64,000 nt of DNA, taken from the NCBI RefSeq assembly GCF_902167145.1, contig NC_050104.1, forward strand, positions 13,724,001-13,788,000, written 5' to 3'. Source of the DNA: Zea mays (taxonomy: Eukaryota > Streptophyta > Magnoliopsida > Poales > Poaceae). Made by a program: the position numbers and the translations under genes. Of the stretch, positions 20,532 to 32,303 are shown piece after piece. Every line of letters starts with the position of its first letter. Position 1 is the first letter of the stretch. The notes beneath the pieces are model-generated. The model saw only the letters and a list, made by a program, of their open reading frames with translations. It ran no database searches and was not told where the DNA came from.

Positions 20532-23500
20532 TTGCAGGTTTATGCATCCGGGGGTTCAAGCTGGATTATTGATAGCGGATGCACAAACCATATGACGGGG
20601 GAGAAGAAGATGTTCACCTCCTACATCAAGAATAAAGATTCCCAAGATTCAATTATATTCGGTGATGGGAATCAAGGCAAGGTAAAAGGGTTAGGTAAAA
20701 TTGCAATTTCTAATGAGCACTCTATCTCTAATGTGTTTTTAGTAGAGTCTCTTGGATATAATTTGCTATCTGTTAGTCAATTATGCAACATGGGGTATAA
20801 CTGTCTATTTACAAATGTAGATGTGTCTGTCTTTAGAAGAAGTGATGGTTCACTAGCATTTAAGGGTGTATTAGACGGCAAACTTTATTTAGTTGATTTT
20901 GCAAAAGAGGAGGCCGGTCTAGATGCATGCTTAATAGCTAAGACTAGCATGGGCTGGCTGTGGCATCGCCGCTTAGCACATGTGGGGATGAAGAACCTTC
21001 ACAAGCTTCTAAAGGGAGAACACGTGATAGGTTTGACTAACGTACAATTCGAAAAAGATAGACCTTGTGCAGCTTGTCAAGCAGGTAAACAAGTGGGAGG
21101 AGCACATCACAGCAAGAATGTGATGACCACATCAAGACCCCTGGAGCTGCTACACATGGACCTCTTCGGACCCGTCGCCTATCTGAGCATAGGAGGAAGT
21201 AAGTATGGTCTAGTTATTGTTGATGACTTTTCCCGCTTCACTTGGGTGTTCTTTTTGCAGGATAAGTCTGAAACCCAAGGGACCCTCAAGCGCTTTCTCA
21301 GGAGAGCTCAAAATGAGTTTGAGCTCAAGGTGAAGAAGATAAGGAGCGACAACGGGTCGGAGTTCAAGAACCTTCAAGTGGAGGAGTTCCTTGAGGAGGA
21401 AGGGATCAAGCACGAGTTCTCCGCTCCCTACACACCACAGCAAAATGGTGTGGTAGAGAGGAAGAACAGGACGCTAATCGACATGGCGAGGACTATGCTT
21501 GAAGAATTCAAGACCCCCGAGCGTTTTTGGTCGGAAGCCGTGAACACGGCTTGCCACGCCATCAACAGGGTCTACCTTCACCGTCTCCTCAAGAAGACGT
21601 CATATGAGCTTCTAACCGGTAACAAACCCAATGTATCGTACTTTCGTGTATTTGGGAGCAAGTGCTACATTCTAGTGAAGAAGGGTAGAAATTCTAAATT
21701 TGCTCCCAAAGCAGTAGAAGGGTTTTTGTTAGGTTATGACTCAAATACAAAGGCGTATAGAGTCTTCAACAAATCATCGGGTTTGGTTGAAGTCTCTAGC
21801 GACGTTGTATTTGATGAGACTAATGGCTCTCCAGGAGAGCAAGTTGTTGATCTTGATGATGTAGATGAAGAAGACGTTCCAACGGCCGCTATGCGCACTA
21901 TGGCGATTGGTGATGTGCGACCACAGGAACAATTGGAGCAAGATCAACCTTCTTCCTCAACTATGGTGCAACCCCCAACTCAAGACGATGAACAGGTTCA
22001 TCAACAGGAGGCGTGTGATCAAGGGTGAGCACAAGATGATCATGTGATGGAGGAAGATGCGCAACCGGCACCTCCAACCCAAGTCCGAGCGGTGATTCAA
22101 AGGGATCATCCTGTCGACCAAATTTTGGGTGACATTAGTAAGGGAGTAACTACTCGATCTAGATTAGTTAATTTTTGTGAGCATTACTCCTTTGTCTCTT
22201 CTATTGAGCCTTTCAGGGTAGAGGAGGCCTTGCTAGATCCGGACTAGGTGTTGGCCATGCAGGAGGAGCTCAACAACTTCAAGCGCAATGAAGTTTGGAC
22301 ACTGGTGCCTCGTCCCAAGCAAAATGTTGTGGGAACCAAGTGGGTGTTCCGCAACAAACAGGACGAGCACGGGGTGGTGACGAGGAACAAGGCTCGACTT
22401 GTGGCAAAAGGTTATGCCCAAGTCGCAGGTTTGGACTTTGAGGAGACGTTTGCTCCTGTGGCTAGGCTAGAATCAATTCGTATCTTGCTAGCATATGTCG
22501 CTCACCATTCTTTCAGGTTGTTCCAAATGGATGTGAAGAGCGCTTTCCTCAACGGGCCAATCAAGGAGGAGGTGTACGTGGAGCAACCCCCTGGCTTCGA
22601 GGATGAACGGTACCCCGACCACGTGTGTAAGCTCTCTAAGGCGCTCTATGGACTTAAGCAAGCCCCAAGAGCATGGTATGAATGCCTTAGAGACTTTTTA
22701 CTTGCTAATGCTTTCAAGGTTGGGAAAGCCGATCCAACTCTGTTCACTAAGACATGTGATGGTGATTTGTTTGTGTGCCAAATTTATGTCGATGACATAA
22801 TATTTGGTTCTACTAACCAAAAGTCTTGTGAAGAGTTTAGCAGGGTGATGACGCAGAAATTCGAGATGTCGATGATGGGCGAGTTGAACTACTTCCTTGG
22901 GTTCCAAGTGAAGCAACTCAAGGACGGCACCTTCATCTCCCAAACAAAGTACACGCAAGATCTGCTAAAGCGGTTTGGGATGAAGGACGCCAAGCCCACA
23001 AAGACTCCGATGGGAACCGACGGACACACCGACCTCAACAAAGGAGGTAAGTCCATTGATCAAAAAGCATACCGGTCAATGATAGGGTCTTTACTTTATT
23101 TATGTGCTAGTAGACCGGACATTATGCTTAGCGTATGCATGTGTGCTAGATTTCAATCCGATCCTAAGGAATGTCACTTAGTGGCGGTGAAGCGAATTCT
23201 TAGATATTTGGTTGCTACGCCTTGCTTCGGGCTCTGGTATCCAAAGGGGTCTACCTTTGACTTAGTTGGATACTCAGACTCCGACTATGCTGGATGTAAG
23301 GTCGATAGGAAGAGTACATCGGGGACGTGCCAATTCTTAGGAAGGTCCCTGGTGTCATGGAACTCTAAGAAACAAACCTCCGTTGCCCTATCCACCGCTG
23401 AGGCCGAGTACGTTGCCGCAGGACAGTGTTGCACGCAACTACTTTGGATGAGGCAAACCCTCAGGGACTTTGGCTACAATCTGAGCAAAGTCCCACTCCT

Positions 23501-23738
23501 ATGTGATAATGAGAGTGCTATCCGCATGGCGGAGAATCCTGTTGAGCACAGCCGCACAAAGCACATAGACATCCGACATCACTTTTGGAGAGACCACCAG
23601 CAAAAGGGAGATATCGAAGTGTTTCATGTTAGCACCGAGAACCAGCTAGCCGATATCTTTACCAAGCCTCTAGATGAGAAGACCTTTTGCAGGCTGCGTA
23701 GTGAGCTAAATGTCTTAGATTCGCGGAACTTGGATTGA
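20532..23738 (+). pseudogene. Pol of Sirevirus C with two in-frame stops
   Basis: One frame holds protease (WIIDSGCTNHMTG, with DSG at 20571-20579), GAG-pre-integrase (LWHRRLAHVGMKNL), integrase ([24 protein letters not shown]), RT (YVDD at 22785-22796) and RNase H ([15 protein letters not shown]). TGA at 22026-22028 and TAG at 22245-22247 fall in the linker between integrase and RT and just before RT, so RT and RNase H would not be made without readthrough. The frame opens at TTG rather than ATG, consistent with expression as a Gag-Pol fusion by frameshift. Confidence 0.92.
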
Positions 23739-24524
23739 ATTGTAGCATACATATGTTTATGCCTTTGATCATGTTCATTCTGCATTTTGTTGCTTATTGT
23801 GGTGCTCAAGTTGTACAAACACTCCCTGGACCTCATAAGTCCTTTTTGCAAGTGATGCACACATTTAGGGGGAGATGTGCTACAACTTGACCCTTTGAGA
23901 CTAACCATTTGCTTGAGTTTGCTTGATTTAGTCTCGAAGGTGGATTGAAAGGGAAAGGTGAACTTGGACCATGCAAGACTTCCACTGCACTCCGATGAGA
24001 GGGTAACTTATCCCAAGTTCATCTCTATGATCTTATTGCCTTTGTACTCTTAATTGAAGATTTTGGTGAGGCAATGGGGTTAAAGGGCCAAGATTGATCC
24101 CGTTTTGGTGCTTGATGCCAAAGGGGGAGAAAATAAAGGCCAAAGCAATAGATGGATCAGCTACCACTTGAGAAACTTTGAAAATAGTAGAATAGAGCTT
24201 TTGGTTTGTCAAAACTCTTGTATTGTCTCTTTTGTCAAAAGTTGGCCTCTTGTGAGGAGAAGTGTTGATTATAAAAAAAGGGGGAGTTTTTTAAATCTTT
24301 GATCAATCTCTTTTGGGATAACTCTCTATATGCTTCAACATGTGTGTTTGACTTAGAGATAGAGATTTGAGTTTGATTTGCAAAAACAAACCAAGTGGTG
24401 GCAAAGGATGATCCATATATGCCAAAATTGAATCAAAATCAATTTGAGTTTTATTTGAAGTGATTTTGCACTTGTTCTAGTTGCTTTATGTTGTGTTGGC
24501 ATAAATCACCAAAAAGGGGGAGAT
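23739..24524 (+). other. Non-coding 3' region and multiple polypurine tracts of Sirevirus C
   Basis: PPT-like GGGGGAGA tracts lie at 23865-23876, 24119-24130, 24273-24286 and 24511-24524; the last directly abuts the 3' LTR. The rest is AT-rich with no supported ORF. Confidence 0.8.
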
Positions 24525-25766
24525 TGAAAGGGAAATGTGCCCTTGGGCCATTTCTAAGTATTTTGGTGATTGAGTGCCAACTCAAGTGCTTAAATGTGAA
24601 TTTATGCCATGGATGAATAAAGTGCAAATCAAGAGCAAAGGTATGTTTCTAAGTCTTAGTACATTGGTTTTGTGTACTAATATACTTGTCTAAGTATTGG
24701 AAACAGGAAGAAAAAGAAAAGAAAAGAGTTGGCTGTGTACAGCCAGAAGGCTGCTTCGGTCTGGAGCACCGGACTGTCCGGTGGTGCACCGGACAGTGTC
24801 CGGTGCGCCAGGCTGCCTCGGCCGAAGAGGCCGCTCTCGGGAATTTGCTGACGGCGTACGGCTAAAATTCACCGGACTGTCCAGTGTGCACCGGACTGTC
24901 CGGTGAGCCAACGGTCGGCCGCAGATTCTGCGCGCGACACGTGGCCAAGCCAACGGTCGGAAGGGGGCACCGGACTGTCCGGTGTGCACCGGACATGTCC
25001 GGTGCGCCAACGGCTCTCAGATCTGCAACGGTCGGCTTCGCCATTTAAGGAAAGGAATCGGGCACCGGACACTGTCCGGTGTGCACCGGACTGTCCGGTG
25101 CGCCCGATGACAGAAGGCAAGGATGGCCTTCCAGATTTGTTCTCAACGGCTCCTAGCTGCCTTGGGGCTATAAAAGGGACCCCTAGGCGCATGGAGGAGC
25201 ACACCAAGCATTCCTACAACATTCCTAAGCACCAAGACATCGATCTCACGCATTCGTTTCATTGTGATAGCATCTAGAGCTCTTGTTGAGTTGCGAACTC
25301 TTTGAGTTGTGTTGCGAGCTCTTGTTGCGACTTGTGTGCGTGTTGTTGCTCTGATCTTTTGAAGTCTTGTGTGCGTTGCTCATTCCCCCTTTGCTCTGTG
25401 TTCTTTGTGAACTTCAATTGTAAGGGCGAGAGGCTCCAAGTTGTGGAGATTCCTCGCGAACGGGATTGAGAAAAAGCAAGCAAAACACCGTGGTATTCAA
25501 GTGGGTCTTTGGACCGCTTGAGAGGGGTTGATTGCAACCCTCGTCCGTTGGGACGCCACAACGTGGAGTAGGCAAGCATTGGTCTTGGCCGAACCACGGG
25601 ATAAACCACTGTGTCATCTCTGTGATTGATCTCTTGTGGTATTGTGTTTTGTTGAGACTCCTTTCTAGCCACTTGGCATTTATTGTGCTAACACTTAACA
25701 AGTTTTTGTGGCTATAAGCTTAAGTTTTACAGGATCACCTATTCACCCCCCCTCTAGGTGCTCTCA
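24525..25766 (+). repeat. 3' LTR of Sirevirus C (1,242 bp)
   Basis: It is collinear with the 5' LTR except for one missing 16-bp unit and about six substitutions seen by eye. A TATA box lies at 25169-25176. Confidence 0.95.
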
Positions 25767-26264
25767 ACGGTCCGCAGTGCAAAGTAACAAGGTGGCCCCT
25801 GAAGTAGACAGTTCTTCGGACCCTCTGGTGGATCGCGGACAGTCCGCCCACAAGGACCGGACGGTCCGCGCATCCAAGACTTTGCAACTTTCAAACTTGT
25901 TTTTGAAAGAACTTTTAACTCACGAGATTTGAAGCGTTGTTAGTCCTCATGCAAATGCAACTACTTGATGCTCTATGAGGCACTGAGTTTCACACAGATC
26001 AAAGTCATTGACTCCTCTTAATAGTACGACTATCTAGCCTACTAATCCGGTCAGGTATCTTCTCTAAACTCCTCAAGACCGGCAAAAACAAAACCTATAT
26101 TATACCTTTGCCTTTATCTGATCCACAACCAATGTTTATGATTCTCCAACATTTCCTGTTTTATGTGGTCCAACCCTGCATTCTCATTTCTTGAAGAATC
26201 GTTAGTCCACAAGCAGTTGTCATTAATTACCAAAACATCACCAAAGGGGCCTAGATGATTCACA

Positions 26265-26860
26265 ATCTCCCCCTTTTTGGTAATTGATGACAACATCACA
26301 TAGTATATTAAAGAGAAGTTTAGTTTTTCCAAATCTCCCTCATACCTGAGGTATAAGATAGATCTTGGAGATGAGTTTCATAGGACTTATCTTGATTTGA
26401 AGTTCTGTCCGAGAGATAGATAAATCCCAATAAAAACTCAGTATGTAAGAAAGGCCCCCCCTAAGTGTGTGCAGGATTATTTGAAGCTAAAGATATAACA
26501 CACATAATATATTGGAGTTTGATGGAGACTTTCCTACAATCATGGTTATCGAGGCATACAAGAGATGATCCGTAGAGTGAGCGCAGCAATTATAATCACT
26601 CCTCGATTAACCACACACAGAGTAATTTGAACTAAAACATAGTTCATCCCACAAAATATTACAGAAAATAGTCCACAGACATACGACATAGAGTTAACAG
26701 TTCAAACCAGTTCCAAATGCGTAAGACATAAACTAATGCAAGCGGCATGAAAAGGTAAAATGCATATGCATGGTCTTAATGTCCACATAGAACCACCAAC
26801 TCCCCCTGAAGGAGACACCAGATAACTTCTCTTCTCATCACTTCTCTCCCCCTTTGGCAT
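26265..26860 (-). other. Polypurine tract region of Sirevirus A
   Basis: On minus, AAAAAGGGGGAGAT abuts the 3' LTR (26265-26280). Further purine tracts with GGGGG cores occur near 26454, 26801 and 26845. Multiple PPTs between the last ORF and the 3' LTR are a described Sirevirus trait. Confidence 0.75.
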
Positions 26861-26885
26861 CAATTGCCATAAAGGAGAGGCCTCA

Positions 26886-28268
26886 CTAATCACTAGGCGG
26901 AGGATGCATGTTGTAGTAGTGAGTGCTGAAAGTGTCAAACAGGGAGGAGAACTGGCCAAAATCCTGCTGGAGCTGCTGCTGCCTCTGGCTTATATCATGC
27001 ATGTTGTCATTTGTAGAAAGATTGTCAAATTGACTGGAGAGAGCACCCATGTTATCTTGAAAATAAGGATCAAAGTATCCTGGACCAGGCTCCCAATATT
27101 GATGAGGCTGAGGAGGAGGTGGAGGAGGAGGCATCTGCTCGCCCTCAACATTAGGAGCTGCTCCACCCTCATAGCCTGGGTCTTCCTCATCATCTGGGAA
27201 GGGAGTGAGTGGCCTGGTGAGAAACCCTATCTCATTCTTAAAAGGTCTGAATGGTGTGTGAACAATCTCGCATGGGCCCTCAAATCTTGTCTTGGATTTG
27301 ATGAGAGCCATAATGTAAGGAGCATATGCTAAATTTTGATTCTTGTCCATTTTCAAATCATTAAGCTGTCTCATCATGAAAAGAACAATATTCATGACTT
27401 CACCATTCATGATGTGCTGGATGATGTTCCAGAACTTATCTCGTATTTTACTCTTATCACCACTCTTGGGAAGAATGGTGACTCTGGCAATCTTGTTGAT
27501 TACAGCAGGATGATGTCTGAGTCCTGCTGTCTCTCCAAACCTCCTGGGTATTCCGAGTCTGGCTGGCTCATAAAATTGCACAAAATCCTCAAAATTATCC
27601 TCAGTATAAAGATCCAGCCCAGCAGAAATGGTGCCATAATCCAGACTATTGGCAGTGGCAAAGTCAGTAAAAGAAGCAGAATAGCACTTGAAGCCAGTCA
27701 TCCAGGTGATAGATTCTGCTTCAATATCAATCTCCGAGGTAGCCAGGAATTGCTTAACAGCCATTTCATTGAAATCTGTGCGTTGCTCCATAAACTGATA
27801 CAGTCCACATGTTTCAAACTTAGGGATCAGACCCTCCATGACTGATTGACTTAGCAAGAAGGACCAATCAATCACCTGATGCTTATGAAAATTTGTATCC
27901 ACCAAGGTGCCCCAAAAGACATCAAACTGCAGCTGAGTGTGGAAAAACTGGATATTTGTATCAGATGGCAGAGTGTACTGGTTCACAGTCCGCCTAGAGC
28001 AGTACTCAGCCATAGAAAACCTGCGCTTTGGAAAGGTCCATCCAGAGGTGTCAATGGGGTAATCAGGATGGACATGGGGAAAGTCCTCAATATCCATAGA
28101 GTCAGTGCCCCCAGCTGAGGATTGGGCCTCTGAATCAGTGGTTGGTGTATAGTCATCATCACCTCCACGAGGACGCTTTGATTTAAAGCGACCTGCAAGT
28201 TTTTTGCGGAGACCACCAAAACCACTGCAATAATGTGACAGACATCCATAGATAAATAGTTGATACAA
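26886..28268 (-). CDS. Extra ORF downstream of pol in Sirevirus A (460 codons, env-like position)
   Basis: The frame is open, in the same orientation as pol, and occupies the position of the third ORF (often called env-like) of the SIRE lineage. It has an N-terminal basic stretch (RKKLAGRFKSKRPRGG), an acidic/Ser region, a central globular part (ITWMTGFKCYSASFTDFA; RVTILPKSGDKSKIRDKFW), then a Pro run (PPPPPPPQPHQYW) and a Gln/Asn/Ser-rich tail. I see no strong transmembrane segment or signal peptide, so a membrane-envelope role is doubtful. The central part resembles plant retrotransposon proteins of unknown function. A consensus-like acceptor (TTATTGCAG|T) near 28219 could mean expression from a spliced RNA, with translation starting inside the listed frame. 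Confidence 0.7.
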   Translation of the reverse strand: MYQLFIYGCLSHYCSGFGGLRKKLAGRFKSKRPRGGDDDYTPTTDSEAQSSAGGTDSMDIEDFPHVHPDYPIDTSGWTFPKRRFSMAEYCSRRTVNQYTLPSDTNIQFFHTQLQFDVFWGTLVDTNFHKHQVIDWSFLLSQSVMEGLIPKFETCGLYQFMEQRTDFNEMAVKQFLATSEIDIEAESITWMTGFKCYSASFTDFATANSLDYGTISAGLDLYTEDNFEDFVQFYEPARLGIPRRFGETAGLRHHPAVINKIARVTILPKSGDKSKIRDKFWNIIQHIMNGEVMNIVLFMMRQLNDLKMDKNQNLAYAPYIMALIKSKTRFEGPCEIVHTPFRPFKNEIGFLTRPLTPFPDDEEDPGYEGGAAPNVEGEQMPPPPPPPQPHQYWEPGPGYFDPYFQDNMGALSSQFDNLSTNDNMHDISQRQQQLQQDFGQFSSLFDTFSTHYYNMHPPPSD

Positions 28269-29196
28269 ATCACCACAATAGAAAGGAATAGAACTTGCAA
28301 TGCTCTGCCAGGGTCCGGACGGTCCGCGCTAGGGGGCCGGACAGTCCGCGCCAGAGGCCCGGACGGTCCGCGCCCACTAGGCGGACGGTCCGCGACCGAC
28401 CAGTGGCGACTCAAGGAACCCTAGCCGCCACAAATGTTGAAGTGAGGATTGTGCAGAGAATACCCATCCAACTTAGTTCAAGGTTTTGCACAGCATTCAT
28501 AGTGAGTAATACTATCAATCCCACCAATTAAATATGAGAAACCACTGCTTAATTTCAGATCAGAGAAGAAACCCAAATAATCTCAAAACTTGAAGAGGTT
28601 TAATGAAATCCACAAGATTTATGAAATACCGTGATGAAGACATGTTGATCGAACGTTGCCACAAGCTGTCGGACTGTCCGGGCGCAACGTCACTTCTCCG
28701 TCCGCGCACAATCGACAAAGGAGATTATTTGGCGAGAGGAGAGCAAGAGAGAAGGAACAAGTAACAAAAATGACACGTCTACGGGCTCTGTCTGCTTTTA
28801 CTGCCTGTCGCGGACGGTCCACGCAGGGGCGGCGGACGGTCCGCGCCCTGAAGAGTTCAGACTGTCTGCATAGCTGATCGGACTGTCCAGTTCCTGATTC
28901 CGCGGACGGTCTGCGGTCCATGGGCGGACGGTCCGCGGCCTGATACTCAGTTTTCCAATGTCTGTCCACTTTCTGATTTTGAATTTCAAATCCGAATTGG
29001 TGCTCATAAATGGACATTTCGACCAATCCAAGAGTTAGTATGCATGCATATTCATATTATGTAATTGAGTTATGCAAATTTTTGCATAAAACTATCTAGA
29101 GCAATTTAGAATGAAAAATACATCAAGAATATCAAATAAAAAGCATAAAGAGCATATGTAGAACCAAGATGTAGCACGACACATGCGTAGTCAACT
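28269..29196 (-). other. Non-coding spacer between pol and the extra ORF of Sirevirus A, with palindromes
   Basis: It holds two clusters of GGAC(G/T)GTCC palindromes, at about 28312-28410 and 28665-28945, identical in type to those of the A LTR. No reading frame is supported. Confidence 0.7.
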
Positions 29197-32100
29197 TCAA
29201 GCCACATTTGAGAGATCGATCACATTCATTTCACTTCTTAGAGAACAAAATCTTGTTTCATCCAAAGGCTTTGTAAAAATGTCTGCTAATTGATCATCCG
29301 TGCCTATGGAATAAATAGAGATATCTCCCTTACCAACATGATCTCTTAAGAAGTGGTGCTGTATATCAATGTGCTTAGTTCTTGAGTGTTGGACCGGATT
29401 GGTAGCCAATTTTACCGCACTCTCATTATCACACATGAGAGGGACATTTTTGAAAATGATTCCATAATCCAATAAGGTTTGTTTCATCCATAATAGTTGA
29501 GCACAACAATTTCCGGCCGATATATATTCCGCTTCGGCGGTAGAGAGAGCAACCGAATTTTGTTTCTTAGAAGACCATGAAACAAGAGATCTACCAAGAA
29601 ATTGACAACAACCGGAGGTGCTTTTTCTATCAACTTTGCACCCCACATAGTCCGAATCCGAATATCCAATTAATTCAAATTGAGCACCTTTGGGATACCA
29701 TAGACCAATATTGGGAGTGTACTTCAAATATCTTAGAATTCTTTTAGCGGCTTTCAAGTGAATCTCTCTAGGTGAAGCTTGAAATCGAGCACACATGCAT
29801 ACACTAAACATAACATCGGGCCTAGATGCGGTAATATAAAGCAAACTACCAATTATTGAACGATAAAGTTTTTGATCAACCATAGTACCTCCTTCATCTA
29901 AGTCTAGATGACCATTTGTTGCCATTGGAGTCTTGATAGGCTTTGCATTCTCTAAACCAAACTTCTTGAGCATGTCCTTCAAATATTTTGATTGACTTAT
30001 AAAAATTCCATCTTTCAATTGTTTAATTTGAAGGCCAAGAAAGAAGCTCAATTCTCCTATCATAGACATTTCAAATTCTTTTGACATCATTTTTCCGAAT
30101 TCCTCACAAAATAATTCATTAGTAGATCCAAAAATGATATCATCAACATAGATTTGACAAACAAATAAGTCTTTGCCAATTCTTTTAGTGAATAGAGTAG
30201 TATCAACCTTCCCAATTTTGAAGTCTTTGGAAAGCAAGAAATCCCTAAGCCTTTCATACCACGCGCGTGGAGCTTGCTTAAGCCCATAAAGAGCTTTAGA
30301 AAGCTTGAACACATGGTTAGGTCTTTTGGGGTCCTCAAAACCGGGAGGTTGTTCAACATACACTAGTTCACTAATCTTACCATTTAGGAAGGCACTCTTT
30401 ACATCCATTTGGTAGAGCTTGATATTATGTGCACAAGCATAAGCAAGTAGAATCCGGATTGCTTCTAATCTTGCTACGGGAGCAAATGTCTCCCCAAAAT
30501 CCAATCCTTCAATTTGAGTATATCCTTGTGCAACTAATCTTGCCTTGTTTCTTACTACCACACCATCTTCATTGTGCTTGTTGCGAAACACCCATTTTGT
30601 ACCAATAACATTGTGGTTCTTTGGTCTATCAACAAGCTCCCAAACTTCATTTCGAGCGAAGTTATTTAATTCTTCATGCATTGCATTCACCCAATCAACA
30701 TCAAGTAGAGCTTCATCTACACAGTTAGGTTCCATACAAGATACAAAAGAGAAATGTTCACAAAACGAAGCTATGCGAGAGCGAGTTTGAACACCCTTAC
30801 TAATATCACCCACAATTTGATCAACCGGGTGATCCTTCACAATGGAATGATGAATTCTTGATACCGTTTGATAATTGCTTGTTGAAGCATTAGGAGGAAC
30901 CGAAGGTCTTGAAGTACCTTGATCATGAGTATCCATGGTTTCATTGTGTTGTTGGCTTTGGTGATCTTCCTCATTTAGAGTTGAGGATGAAGGAATGACA
31001 ACCACACTATTTTCATCATCATCTTCCTTTGGTTTTATTTCACCAATGGCCATTGTTTTCATTGCATTTATCAATTGAGTTCCCCCAACATCATCGAGAT
31101 TATCACTCTCATCTTGAGACCCATTTGTTTCATCGAATTCAACATCATATGCTTCCTCAATAATACCATGAGTTTTGTTGAAGACTCTATAAGCTTTACT
31201 ATTTGATGAATATCCAAGAAGAAAACCCTCATCACATTTCTTCTCAAATTTAGAAAGCCGGCTTCCCTTTCTCAAAATATAACATTTGCAACCGAATACC
31301 CTAAAATATGAGATATTTGGCTTTCTACCAATGAGCAATTCATATGGAGTTTTCTTCAAGAGCTTGTGACAATATAGTCTATTTGATGAATGACAAGCGG
31401 TATTTATTGCCTCGGCCCAATAAGAATCCGATATATTATATTCCGCTAACATAGACCTAGCCATATCAATAAGAGTTCTATTCTTTCTTTCAACAATACC
31501 GTTTTGTTCCGGGGTATATTTGGAAGAGAATTCATGTTTAATACCCTTGTTAACACAATATTCATCAATTCTCGCATTTTTGAATTCCGACCCATTATCA
31601 CTTCTAACCTTTTTGATGTCGAAATCAAATTGATTTTGAGCCAATATAGCAAATGACTTGAATGTTTCAAACACATTAGATTTGTCTCGAAGAAAGTAAA
31701 CCCAAGTAAATCTTGAATAGTCATCCACAATCACAAGACAATAAGAATTACCACCAATACTTACAAAAGATGTGGGCCCAAATAAATCCATGTGAAGTAA
31801 TTCCAAAGGTCGATGAGTGGACATTTGACTTTTATTTGGATGAGTGTTTGCCACTTGCTTCCCGGCTTGACAAGAGCTACACAATTTGTTCTTCTCAAAC
31901 TTCACATCTTTTAAGCCACGAACTAAGTCATGCTTGGTTAACCGATTGAGTTGCTTCATTCCAACATGACCAAGTCTTCTATGCCATAACCAAACTAGTG
32001 AAGTTTTTGAGAATAGGCAAGTTGTGAGCTTTGCCTCATTAGAAGAGAAATCAACAAGATAAAGATTTTCATGTCTAAAACCTTTAAACTTAAGATTGCT

Positions 32101-32303
32101 ACCATCAATACTAGAGATAATAACATCTTCAACTGTGAAATTGCAACAAAAACCTAAATCACATAATTGAGCTACGGAAAGTAAATTAAAATTCAAGGAC
32201 TCAACCAAGAGTACATTTGATATAGAATGATCATTTGAAATAGCAATTTTACCCAAACCTTTAACCTTTCCTTTGCGATTATCTCCAAATGTGATACTAT
32301 CAT
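29197..32303 (-). CDS. Pol of Sirevirus A: end of protease, integrase, reverse transcriptase, RNase H
   Basis: Copia Pol makes cDNA and integrates it. The frame is open over about 1,035 codons from the B insertion point to TAA at 29197. It shows the GAG-pre-integrase motif [14 protein letters not shown] with the downstream Cys pair of the zinc finger, the integrase catalytic motifs HMDLFGP (D), RSDNGSEF (D) and GIVERKNRT (E), then RT with [11 protein letters not shown] and YVDD (30139-30150), and RNase H with [15 protein letters not shown] and a C-terminal [15 protein letters not shown] block. No stop or frameshift was seen. The upstream in-frame stretch to 32631 is LTR sequence of element B and not pol. 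The B insertion separates it from protease and gag. Confidence 0.92.

Larger units (their letters stand above)
16829..25766 (+). mobile_element. Sirevirus-type Ty1/copia element C, nested in the A 3' LTR (8,938 bp)
   Basis: The element is bounded by TGAAAGGGAAATG and GGTGCTCTCA with target duplication ACGGT (16824-16828 and 25767-25771). It contains two LTRs, PBS, gag, pol in another frame, multiple PPTs and LTR palindromes CACCGGACTGTCCGGTG, a hallmark of Sireviruses. No extra ORF follows pol, unlike element A. Confidence 0.95.
15635..26264 (-). repeat. 3' LTR of Sirevirus A, split by element C
   Basis: It has two parts, 15635-16828 and 25772-26264, together about 1,687 bp and collinear with the 5' LTR. 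Element C (16829-25766) and its ACGGT target copy interrupt it inside a GGACGGTCCGC palindrome. Confidence 0.92.
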
